Positions 1 through 5,701 of a DNA stretch of 6,706 nucleotides are shown here, in pieces. Each line of letters starts with the position of its first letter. The stretch's first letter is position 1. Made by a program: the position numbers and the translations under genes. Where the stretch lies: assembly GCA_041591895.1 (NCBI GenBank), contig JBFHRE010000126.1, positions 1-6,706 of the forward strand, read 5' to 3'. The DNA comes from JBFHRE01 sp041591895. GTDB taxonomy: Bacteria; Actinomycetota; Acidimicrobiia; Spongiisociales; ZC4RG35. The notes under the pieces were generated by a model. It ran no database searches. It was given only the letters and a program-made list of their open reading frames with translations, and had not been told where the DNA came from.

Positions 1-36
1 CCCTTCGCGTCCGGACTGGCAGGTTCTCGGGCGGGT

Positions 37-42
37 TACCCT
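37..42 (+). promoter_or_regulatory. candidate -10 element of a leaderless promoter
   Basis: TACCCT fits the actinobacterial -10 pattern TANNNT. It is separated from the ATG at 49 by 6 bases, so transcription would begin at or next to the A of the start codon. There is no Shine-Dalgarno sequence in front of the ATG, which agrees. No convincing -35 is visible in the few upstream bases; GGACTG at 13-18 has the right spacing but poor match. Confidence 0.45.
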
Positions 43-48
43 GCGGCG

Positions 49-1338
49 ATGGGCGGTCAACACGACTTCGGTTTCGCCACCCGGGCTCTGCACGCGGGGC
101 AGCGTCCCGATCCCGAGACGGGGGCGAGGGCCCAGCCCATCTATGCCACCACCTCGTTCGTGTTCGAAGATGCTCAAACCGCCGCCGACCTGTTCGCCCT
201 CCAGACCTACGGCAACATCTACACCCGGATCGGGAACCCGACCACGGCCGCCTTCGAGGAGCGGATGGCGTCGCTGGAAGGGGGCCTGGGTGCGGTGGCG
301 ACTGCATCGGGCCAGGCCGCTCAGATCGTCGCCATCCTCACCCTCTGTCGGAACGGTGACCATGTCGTCGCCGCCCGCAATCTCTACGGAGGAACCTTCA
401 CCCAGTTCGACGTCACATTGCGACGCATGGGGATCGACGTCACGTTTGTCGATCCCACGCCGGAGGCGTTTGCCCGGGCGCTGACCGATGACACGAAGCT
501 GTTGTACGGGGAAACGATCGGGAATCCGAGGGGTGAGGTCCTCGACATCGAAGCGGTAGCTGGAGTGGCCCACGACAACGGCGTGCCGCTGATGATCGAC
601 AACACGTTCGCAACGCCCTACCTGTGCCGTCCGATCGAGTGGGGAGCCGACATCGTGGTGCACTCGGCCACCAAGTTCCTCGGCGGTCACGGAGTGGCGA
701 TAGCCGGCGTGATCGTCGAGTCGGGGCGGTTCCCGTACGACAACGGCCGCCATCCGGTGATGACCGAGCCATCGCCGGCCTATCACGGCCTTCGGTTCTG
801 GGAGAACTTCCGGGAGTTCGGATACCTCACCAAAGCCCGAACAGAACTCCTCCGTGACATCGGTGCGGCGCTCTCGCCGTTCAATGCCTTCCTCCTGCTG
901 CTTGGTCTCGAGACGCTGCCGCTCCGGATGGCGAAACACGTCGAGAACGCCCGGCTTGTTGCCGAGTTCCTGGCTGCCGACGACCGGGTGGCCTGGGTGA
1001 GCTACCCACTCGACCCCGACAACCGGGGATTGGCGGACAAGTACACCCCCGAAGGCCCGGGAGCCGTCTTCACCTTCGGTCTGAAGGGCGGATTCGAGTC
1101 GGGGGTCCGGTTCATCGCGGCGGTCGAGCTCGCGAGCCATCTCGCCAATGTCGGAGATGCGAAGACGCTCGTGATCCATCCGGCGTCCACCACTCATCAG
1201 CAGGTACCGCCCGGAGAGCGGGCCGCATCCGGCGTCGGGGACGACATGATCCGGATCTCGGTCGGGATCGAAGACGTCGAAGACATCTTGTGGGACCTCG
1301 ACCAGGCACTGACAGCAGCTGCAGAAGGCGGAAGATGA
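49..1338 (+). CDS. metY: O-acetylhomoserine sulfhydrylase (aminocarboxypropyltransferase), PLP-dependent
   Basis: Cytosolic PLP enzyme of the Cys/Met metabolism family. It is predicted to replace the acetyl group of O-acetyl-L-homoserine with sulfide to give homocysteine, the direct-sulfhydrylation route to methionine. Visible hallmarks are NIYTRIGNPT (residues 56-65; Tyr58 and Arg60 normally contact the PLP phosphate of the neighbouring subunit), DNTFATP (Asp184 pairs with the pyridine nitrogen), HSATKFLGGHG with the PLP-binding Lys at 209, and a C-terminal STTHQQ...RISVGIED segment that binds substrate carboxylate. The 429 residues match the usual OAH sulfhydrylase length (about 430), longer than cystathionine gamma-synthases/lyases (about 380-400). 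The ATG at 49 is chosen because family homology begins at once and a -10-like TACCCT ends 6 bases upstream. The stop overlaps the next start as ATGA. O-succinylhomoserine use (metZ-like) or a lyase role is possible but less likely given length and the long insertion. Confidence 0.93.
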   Translation: MGGQHDFGFATRALHAGQRPDPETGARAQPIYATTSFVFEDAQTAADLFALQTYGNIYTRIGNPTTAAFEERMASLEGGLGAVATASGQAAQIVAILTLCRNGDHVVAARNLYGGTFTQFDVTLRRMGIDVTFVDPTPEAFARALTDDTKLLYGETIGNPRGEVLDIEAVAGVAHDNGVPLMIDNTFATPYLCRPIEWGADIVVHSATKFLGGHGVAIAGVIVESGRFPYDNGRHPVMTEPSPAYHGLRFWENFREFGYLTKARTELLRDIGAALSPFNAFLLLLGLETLPLRMAKHVENARLVAEFLAADDRVAWVSYPLDPDNRGLADKYTPEGPGAVFTFGLKGGFESGVRFIAAVELASHLANVGDAKTLVIHPASTTHQQVPPGERAASGVGDDMIRISVGIEDVEDILWDLDQALTAAAEGGR

Positions 1339-1817
1339 AGGTCCTCGAGGGCGATCCGACTGCTCGAGATCGGCTGCGGATCCTGCTCACCGCTCGCTCC
1401 GTCGCCCTGGTCGGGGTGTCGGCGAACCCGCTGCGCTCTTCCAATTTCGTGGCGACCTATCTCGTCAAGACCCCATACCGGGTGTATCCCGTCAATCCGA
1501 TGTACGACGAGGTACTTGGCCGGAAGTGCTACCCCAGCCTGGCGGATCTGCCCGAGACCCCCGACATCGTGGACGTGTTCCGGCGGCAGGCCGATCTGCC
1601 CGGAGTGGTCGACGAAGCGATCGCAGTGGGGGCGCGAGTGGTCTGGTTCCAGCTGGGACTGCGGCATGAAGATGCCGCCGCCACGGCTCGGGATGCCGGT
1701 CTGGAGGTGGTGCAGGATCGGTGTCTGAAGATCGAACATGCCCGTTTTGCCGGTGGGTTACATCTGTCCGGGTTTGACACCGGACTCATCTCATCCAAAC
1801 GAAGGAGGCCGGTGTGA
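1335..1817 (+). CDS. CoA-binding domain protein (YccU-like, CoA_binding_2)
   Basis: A 160-residue stand-alone Rossmann-fold protein of the family related to the nucleotide-binding domain of succinyl-CoA synthetase alpha subunit. Visible features are a first beta strand and turn VALVGVSANPLRSSNF (residues 23-38), YPVNP (51-55) after the second strand, a LADLPETPDIVDVF segment (69-82), an Ala/Gly-rich VDEAIAVGARVVWFQLG segment (92-108), the family's DRCLKIEH (128-135), and a GFDTGLISSKRR tail. The start is the ATG at 1335, which shares bases with the TGA of the upstream gene (ATGA); an in-frame ATG further upstream at 1290 would add 15 unrelated residues inside that gene. A weak purine-rich AAGGCGGA lies in front. 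No enzymatic activity is established for this family; a small-molecule (acyl-CoA or nucleotide) sensing or carrier role is possible. Proteins of this kind are commonly found beside O-acetylhomoserine sulfhydrylase genes, to my recollection. Co-translation implies a role linked to homocysteine synthesis. Confidence 0.88.
   Translation: MKVLEGDPTARDRLRILLTARSVALVGVSANPLRSSNFVATYLVKTPYRVYPVNPMYDEVLGRKCYPSLADLPETPDIVDVFRRQADLPGVVDEAIAVGARVVWFQLGLRHEDAAATARDAGLEVVQDRCLKIEHARFAGGLHLSGFDTGLISSKRRRPV
1801..1808 (+). promoter_or_regulatory. strong Shine-Dalgarno for the GTG start at 1814
   Basis: GAAGGAGG lies inside the last codons of the CoA-binding gene, 5 bases before a GTG that overlaps its stop codon. 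It decides the GTG as start and suggests that the beta-CA-like protein is made at a high rate relative to its upstream partners, in addition to translational coupling. Confidence 0.8.
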
Positions 1818-2302
1818 CATCGGTGATCGACGAATTGCTCGCATGGAACAACGCCAATGCCGACCGTCTGGCGCGGCCGGGGATGCCGCCGCAGCCTCGC
1901 CGGAAGGTGGCGGTGTTGACGTGTATGGACGCTCGGATCAAGGTCGAAGACATGGTCGGGATCCAGCCCGGAGAGGCGCACGTGCTTCGCAACGCCGGCG
2001 CCGTGGTCACCGAGGACACCATCCGCAGCCTGCTGCTCTCCCAGCACTTGCTAGGCACCGAGTCCGTGATGGTGGTGGGCCACACGAAATGCGGTCTCGA
2101 GGGTCTCGAAGAAACCAAGGTGCGGAGGACCGTGTCCGACCTGACCGGCCGCCGACCGTCGTTCGACATCGGATCGTTCGACGACGTCGAGAGCGGGGTT
2201 CGCCGCTCGCTCGCCGCCCTCCGAAAGAGTCCTTTTGCCAGAGGTGAGATTCGGGCGTTCGTCTATGACGTCGACACCGGCCGGCTGACCGAGGTCAGCT
2301 GA
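1814..2302 (+). CDS. small beta-carbonic anhydrase family protein (CO2 or possibly COS hydrolase)
   Basis: Zinc enzyme of the beta-carbonic anhydrase fold, 162 residues, close in size and motif layout to mycobacterial Rv1284-type enzymes. Zinc ligands are Cys37 and His90/Cys93 (LTCMDARI and GHTKCG); the Asp39-Arg41 dyad that switches the fourth zinc ligand is also present, so the catalytic set is complete. It lacks the longer C-terminus of the plant/E. coli Can type. Expected reaction: CO2 + H2O to bicarbonate. The same clade also contains carbonyl sulfide hydrolase and CS2 hydrolase, so motifs alone do not fix the substrate. The GTG start at 1814 overlaps the upstream TGA (GTGA) and is preceded by a strong Shine-Dalgarno, GAAGGAGG at 1801-1808, 5 bases before the GTG. 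It is third in a coupled operon after a sulfide-consuming enzyme, which makes the sulfur substrate worth testing. Family is certain; substrate is not. Confidence 0.9.
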   Translation: MTSVIDELLAWNNANADRLARPGMPPQPRRKVAVLTCMDARIKVEDMVGIQPGEAHVLRNAGAVVTEDTIRSLLLSQHLLGTESVMVVGHTKCGLEGLEETKVRRTVSDLTGRRPSFDIGSFDDVESGVRRSLAALRKSPFARGEIRAFVYDVDTGRLTEVS

Positions 2303-2316
2303 TCTCGAAACGGCGA

Positions 2317-2349
2317 CAATCGGCGTGGTTCGGGTTCAGCCGCCGATTG
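2317..2349. terminator. inverted repeat at a convergent gene junction, possible bidirectional terminator
   Basis: CAATCGGCG (2317-2325) and CGCCGATTG (2341-2349) are perfect 9-base inverted repeats separated by a 15-base loop. The left arm lies in the 33-base gap after the beta-CA-like gene; the right arm lies in the last codons of the leftward membrane-protein gene. The position between converging genes fits a shared transcription stop. No T-run follows on either strand, so it would not be a classical intrinsic terminator. Confidence 0.45.
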
Positions 2350-2821
2350 CCATCCCGGCGATTGCCACCGACACCAGCACGGCGAGGATGTTTCCCAGGC
2401 GCATCATTTGCGCCCTGACCCCCATCAGACGACCGGCCTGATCCTCGTTCGGCGGGCCGGCGCCGACCTCGGTCAGGAGTGCTCTCATCGACATGATCGT
2501 CGACCGCTGCCGGGTTACGCCGACGACCAAGGCCGCGATCCCGGCGACGGCGCCGATCGAGATCGCAACGCCCCGATATCCCGTAGGGGTGGTCGCTCCG
2601 TATCGCCGAATCCACAACCAGAGTCCGCTGCCGACGGTGAGGATCGAAGCGGCGGTCATGATCTCGGTCAGCTTGGTTCTCAGAGCCAGGGCTCCCATGA
2701 ACGGCCCGGCGGCCGGTCCGGCGGCATTGGCGGCCGGGGTCACGAACATGGCCATGAAGATGGCCCCGCCTGCCCAGACGAACGCATCGCCGATGTGGAT
2801 CAATCGCAGAATGGCGTCCAT
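2336..2821 (-). CDS. four-helix integral membrane protein, CopD/DUF2269-like
   Basis: A 161-residue hydrophobic protein with four predicted membrane segments at about residues 5-28, 51-71, 84-103 and 142-160. The first contains LRLIHIGDAFVWAGGAIFMAMFVTPA, a pattern (Leu-rich, IHIG, Trp-Gly-Gly, then a TPA end) seen in CopD-like and DUF2269-type small membrane proteins; His8 falls in a position often conserved there. A polar loop with the sequence VGAGPPNEDQAG separates helices 3 and 4. I chose the ATG at 2821 over one 30 bases upstream because GGAGGA sits just before it and because the upstream extension (MIRGVRRGGT) looks like translated leader. No function can be assigned; metal transport or haem binding is conceivable for the superfamily but there is no metal-motif evidence here. 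It is divergent from the cyclic-nucleotide-binding protein and may share its control region. Confidence 0.78.
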   Translation of the reverse strand: MDAILRLIHIGDAFVWAGGAIFMAMFVTPAANAAGPAAGPFMGALALRTKLTEIMTAASILTVGSGLWLWIRRYGATTPTGYRGVAISIGAVAGIAALVVGVTRQRSTIMSMRALLTEVGAGPPNEDQAGRLMGVRAQMMRLGNILAVLVSVAIAGMAIGG

Positions 2822-2850
2822 GGTTCCTCCTCGTCTCACGCCTCGGATCA

Positions 2851-2877
2851 AGTATGGGCCATCGACCTATCGACCAA
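2851..2877 (-). promoter_or_regulatory. candidate promoter of the membrane-protein gene
   Basis: On the minus strand, TTGGTC (2872-2877) and CATACT (2851-2856) resemble -35 and -10 boxes. The 15-base spacer is shorter than the usual 17. The implied leader is about 24 bases and carries the GGAGGA ribosome binding site just ahead of the ATG at 2821. Two TCGACC copies lie inside this promoter, so a bound protein would block it. Confidence 0.35.
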
Positions 2878-2919
2878 GGGAAATCCGAGTTCGACCGGTC
2901 GACCAGGCGACCTCCGACC
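2862..2919. repeat. cluster of TCGACC octamers in the divergent promoter region
   Basis: Exact TCGACC occurs at 2862, 2870, 2891 and 2899: two pairs with 8-base periodicity, the pairs offset by 29 bases. Two degenerate copies continue the series, GCGACC at 2907 and CCGACC at 2914. The second exact pair includes the 12-base palindrome TCGACCGGTCGA (2891-2902). The left pair overlaps the candidate leftward promoter; the right group lies just upstream of the candidate rightward -10 at 2932-2937. This arrangement fits an operator for a shared regulator, but TCGACC is a common word in this GC-rich sequence. Confidence 0.4.
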
Positions 2920-2931
2920 GCGGCCGGTTGG

Positions 2932-2937
2932 TAGGGT
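2932..2937 (+). promoter_or_regulatory. candidate -10 element of the cyclic-nucleotide-binding gene
   Basis: TAGGGT matches TANNNT and lies 30 bases before the ATG at 2968, leaving a leader of roughly 24 bases that contains the purine-rich GGAAAGG (2955-2961) as ribosome binding site. The -35 region would fall in the degenerate part of the TCGACC cluster and has no clear consensus. Confidence 0.35.
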
Positions 2938-2967
2938 TCGGCGACACTGGATCCGGAAAGGTCGGGT

Positions 2968-3396
2968 ATGGCATTGCTCAAGCGTCACTCGGACAAGGTG
3001 GATGTCCTGGCATCCGTGCCGCTGTTCGCCGGTCTCTCGAAGAAGGAGCTTGGCGAGCTGGCTCGGAGCGTGACCGAGGTGGAATATGGCCCTCGAGAGT
3101 TCCTCACTCGAGAAGGCGAGCGCGGCTTGGAGGCCATGGTCATCCTCGACGGTAAGGCCACGGTGCGGAGAAACGGACGCAAGATCGCCGACCTCGCAGC
3201 CGGCGACGTCGTCGGCGAGATGAGCATCGTGACCGACCTGCCGCGCAATGCCACCGTGCAGGCACAGACGTTCGTCAGTGCGCTGCTCATGAGCAGGGGG
3301 GAATTGGCGGCGATCATGGATGACAACCCGAAGGTGGCCGTCAAGATCCTGCGAACGGTCGCCGAGCGTTTGACGGAGGCCACAAGGTCGCACTGA
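2968..3396 (+). CDS. stand-alone cyclic nucleotide-binding domain protein
   Basis: A 142-residue soluble protein consisting of one cNMP-binding (CAP_ED) domain. The N-terminus has the usual helix LASVPLFAGLSKKELGELA (residues 14-32). The beta barrel follows, with LTREGE (46-51) and VILDGKATVRRNGRKIADLAAGD (58-80). The phosphate-binding cassette is GEMSIVTDLPRNATV (83-97): Glu84 and Arg93, which in PKA- and CAP-type sites hold the ribose hydroxyl and cyclic phosphate, are both present. A C-terminal helix (PKVAVKILRTVAERLTEATR) matches the hinge/C-helix. There is no helix-turn-helix, kinase, channel or transporter domain, and no signal peptide, so any output must come through a partner protein. 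Similar single-domain proteins are frequent in actinobacteria and their ligands and partners are mostly unknown. The ATG at 2968 follows GGAAAGG by 6 bases. The gene ends 14 bases from the converging acyltransferase gene. Confidence 0.87.
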   Translation: MALLKRHSDKVDVLASVPLFAGLSKKELGELARSVTEVEYGPREFLTREGERGLEAMVILDGKATVRRNGRKIADLAAGDVVGEMSIVTDLPRNATVQAQTFVSALLMSRGELAAIMDDNPKVAVKILRTVAERLTEATRSH

Positions 3397-3410
3397 GTCG
3401 GGCTGCGGCG

Positions 3411-4748
3411 TCAGTCGGACCTCAGCGCCCGTTGCCGCTGTTCCCAGCGCCCGGCGCCTACGACGCCGCCCGCCACCACGCCCGCCAACGGCAGCATCAA
3501 TGCGACCACGTTGAGCCCATCGGCGTCCGCGATGCCCCGGGCGGCTAGTAGGCCGAGCCCGGCGCAGGCGGCGAGCGTGGCCATCACCGGCTTCCAGACC
3601 GGTGGCGCCGGCCGGTTGTCCGTTCGAGGCCGTTCGAATTTTCCGAAACCGATCAGGAACGGCAGCGTCACGAGGGTCATGAAAGCCAGCCAGAGCGGTC
3701 TCGTGAGCCACCACGAGACGGTGCCGACGGCGAGTCCGAGACCAAACCCGCCGCCCAGGAGCAGCAGCCCGACGATGGCGACCATTGCCGTGAGATGCCA
3801 CAGATAGAGGGTCATGATCGAACCGTTGACCGCTACGACCTTGGTCCATGTCGAAAGCCGGTCGAGGCGTCGCTGGGCGACCTTCTCGAGCACCATGGCG
3901 AGGCCGAACTGGAACACGCCGAGAGCAACCAAGGTCACCTTGGGCGGATTCGAGTTGGTGACAGTCGAGCCGGCAAAGCCCACCATCGAGACCGGGTAGG
4001 GCCCGAGCACGATCAACGTCGCCAGCGTGGTGAATCCGGCGATGGCGATCATCGCCCGGCGGCCGGTGTCGCCGATCCTGCCGTCTGCCCAGGCGTACCC
4101 GAGGACGTGGACGGCGTTCCAAACGAAGATGTAATTGAGCCAGCGAACCGGATCGACCCCGTAACCGAGGTAGAGCACGTCCACCAGGCCGGCGGCACCG
4201 GCGAAGACCGCGAACGACCACCAGCCCATCCGCTCCCACATCGCCAGCGTCAGCGGGGCGACCGCGACGATGAGCACGTATGTGGCGAGGAACCACACGG
4301 GGACCAGGGCTGCCTGCGAACCGACTCTCACCAACTCGGTGTCGACTCCGGTCGTCACGGCCAGCCAGGCGCCTGGAGCCCACAAGGCGAGGACCGGGAG
4401 CACGGGGATGATCAGCCGCCGCAGCCGATCGTTGAGCCACTTGCCGTAGGGGGTTGCCTTCCTCCGCGATGCGCGCAGGCCGAGGGCGTTCGAGTACCCG
4501 CCAACAAAGAAGAAGACCGGCATCACCTGCAGGACCCAGGTGAGGCCCCTAGTCCATGGGATGTCGGTGAGCGCGTGCCCGATCCGGATTTCTCCGTTCA
4601 CCACTGCGGGCGCAGCCATGAGCCAGTGTCCGTACACGACGACGAGAATCGACAGCGCCCTGAGCAGGTCAACGTATCGATTGCGTTGCGGCGGTGTCGC
4701 CACGGCCACCCGCTCGGCAGCCTCGAGGGTCTTGGTGATCGGGTTCAT
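3411..4748 (-). CDS. membrane acyltransferase, family 3 (OafA-like)
   Basis: A 445-residue multi-pass membrane protein of the acyltransferase 3 family, which transfers acetyl or other acyl groups to sugars of the envelope, glycolipids or antibiotics. Visible signatures are RYVDLLRALSILVVVYGHW (residues 24-42; Arg30 and His41 are the conserved pair of the first helix), MPVFFFVGGYSNA (76-88), RLRRLIIPVL with cytosolic arginines (108-117), VWFLATYVLI (151-160) and TLYLWHLTAM (313-322). About ten hydrophobic segments are evident, and no extracellular SGNH domain follows, so this is the acyltransferase-3-only form. The acceptor cannot be told from sequence. An in-frame ATG at 4784 would add 12 residues, but a -10-like GATACT ends 6 bases before the ATG at 4748 and would place the transcription start downstream of 4784, so I prefer 4748. 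There are no biosynthetic glycosyltransferases nearby to suggest a substrate. Confidence 0.85.
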   Translation of the reverse strand: MNPITKTLEAAERVAVATPPQRNRYVDLLRALSILVVVYGHWLMAAPAVVNGEIRIGHALTDIPWTRGLTWVLQVMPVFFFVGGYSNALGLRASRRKATPYGKWLNDRLRRLIIPVLPVLALWAPGAWLAVTTGVDTELVRVGSQAALVPVWFLATYVLIVAVAPLTLAMWERMGWWSFAVFAGAAGLVDVLYLGYGVDPVRWLNYIFVWNAVHVLGYAWADGRIGDTGRRAMIAIAGFTTLATLIVLGPYPVSMVGFAGSTVTNSNPPKVTLVALGVFQFGLAMVLEKVAQRRLDRLSTWTKVVAVNGSIMTLYLWHLTAMVAIVGLLLLGGGFGLGLAVGTVSWWLTRPLWLAFMTLVTLPFLIGFGKFERPRTDNRPAPPVWKPVMATLAACAGLGLLAARGIADADGLNVVALMLPLAGVVAGGVVGAGRWEQRQRALRSD

Positions 4749-4754
4749 GCTCTC

Positions 4755-4760
4755 AGTATC
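4755..4760 (-). promoter_or_regulatory. candidate -10 of a leaderless promoter for the acyltransferase
   Basis: Minus-strand GATACT (one mismatch to TATACT) followed by a 6-base gap and the ATG at 4748. No Shine-Dalgarno is visible before that ATG. Spacing equals that at the genes starting at 49 and 4838. No clear -35 box is found. Confidence 0.4.
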
Positions 4761-4825
4761 GACGTGTTCGAGCCCGAACTGCATCGGGAGTCACCCTGAT
4801 TTCGGCATCGGGGAACCCCGGGGGA

Positions 4826-4831
4826 TACGAT
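4826..4831 (+). promoter_or_regulatory. candidate -10 of a leaderless promoter for the DDAH-like gene
   Basis: TACGAT, preceded by GGGGGA, ends 6 bases before the GTG at 4838. This places the predicted transcription start at the start codon. There is no ribosome binding site between it and the GTG, which supports both the leaderless reading and the GTG as start. Confidence 0.5.
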
Positions 4832-4837
4832 CGGCGA

Positions 4838-5692
4838 GTGATCCCGTACGGCGTGAGTTCGATGGTGGCTTCGCTCGAGCACGTGCTCGTCAAGCGGCCA
4901 GGTGCCGCGTTTGGCCGCGCGTTCGACAACCCCGACCACGGCTTCCTCAGAACCGTCGATATCGCCCGGGCCGAGAAGGAGTTTTCGGCCTTCGTCGATC
5001 TGCTGGCCGATCTCCGGGTCACGGTTCACGAACTCGGCCGGGAGAATTCGAGTCCCGACCTCGTGTACCAGTACGACCCGTCCCTCGTGACCGATCGAGG
5101 AGCGATCCTGCTGCGATCGGGAAAAGCGAATCGGCGCGGCGAGGAGGATCTCCAGGGAGGGTGGTACGAGGAGCACGGCATTCCGATCCTCGGACGGATC
5201 GAAGCCCCCGGCACGGTGGATGGTGGTGATGTCTTCTGGCTCACCGAGGACGTGGTGTGCGTGGGTCGGTCGCTGCGGACGAACCGTTCCGGGATCGAGC
5301 AGCTCTCGCACTGGTTGGATGAGTCGGTCCAGGTATTCGACGTCCCGTACGACGCCGGTCCGGCAGAGTGTCTCCACCTGCTGTCGGTGGTGTCGCCCAT
5401 CCTCGACGACCTTGCGGTGGTCGAGGCCAAACGGCTCCCGGTCGGTCTGTATGAACTGATGCTCGAGCTCGGCGTCCGGATGCTGGGGATCGCGGACGAA
5501 GAGATCCCGACGCTGGGCTGCAACATCCTGACCATCCGGCCGGGCGTGGTGGTCATGCTCGAAGGGAACACGGAGACAGCAGGTGCCCTCCGTTCTCTCG
5601 GGATCGAGGTGCACACGTTCGAGGGCGACGAGATCTGCCTGAACGGGAGTGGCGGCCCGACCTGCCTCACCCGTCCGATTCGGCGGGGATGA
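4838..5692 (+). CDS. DDAH/arginine deiminase-family amidinohydrolase
   Basis: A 284-residue guanidine-group-modifying enzyme (amidinotransferase/DDAH superfamily, pentein fold). Such enzymes hydrolyse arginine, methylated arginines or related guanidines through a Cys-thiouronium intermediate. Visible motifs are SSPDLVYQYDPSLV (residues 71-84), LLRSGKANRRGEE (91-103), GTVDGGDVFWL (125-135), VGRSLRTN (142-149), CLHLLSVVSPILDDLAVV (178-195, catalytic His180), LGCNILTIRPGVVVMLEGN (226-244) and EICLNGSGGPTCLTRP (265-280, catalytic Cys276). The length fits the DDAH-like group (about 260-290) rather than arginine deiminase (about 400). The common Glu of EGGD is Asp128 here and the His is followed by Leu-Leu, so substrate is uncertain; this may be normal for its subfamily. 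The GTG start is preferred because of the -10 spacing; a later ATG at 4862 also fits. It is followed after 9 bases by a NUDIX gene, probably co-transcribed. Confidence 0.88.
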   Translation: MIPYGVSSMVASLEHVLVKRPGAAFGRAFDNPDHGFLRTVDIARAEKEFSAFVDLLADLRVTVHELGRENSSPDLVYQYDPSLVTDRGAILLRSGKANRRGEEDLQGGWYEEHGIPILGRIEAPGTVDGGDVFWLTEDVVCVGRSLRTNRSGIEQLSHWLDESVQVFDVPYDAGPAECLHLLSVVSPILDDLAVVEAKRLPVGLYELMLELGVRMLGIADEEIPTLGCNILTIRPGVVVMLEGNTETAGALRSLGIEVHTFEGDEICLNGSGGPTCLTRPIRRG

Positions 5693-5701
5693 CAAGCCGG
5701 G

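Noticed and set aside
1197..2047. Minus-strand open frames across the CoA-binding and beta-CA-like genes
   Set aside because: Both forward genes have clear motifs, overlapping starts and stops, and ribosome binding sites; the reverse frames have none.
2848..4440. A long open frame on the minus strand (530 codons)
   Set aside because: It runs antisense through the cyclic-nucleotide-binding gene and out of frame through the acyltransferase. The translation is rich in Arg, Pro and Gly with no domain, as expected from shadow frames in GC-rich DNA.
4749..4784. N-terminal extension of the acyltransferase beginning at the ATG at 4784
   Set aside because: It adds 12 polar residues outside the family homology, has no ribosome binding site, and would start upstream of the predicted transcription start. 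It is not fully excluded.
3795..4799. A 334-codon plus-strand open frame opposite the acyltransferase
   Set aside because: Low-complexity, Gly/Asp/His/Arg-rich translation; the minus-strand frame has membrane helices and family signatures.
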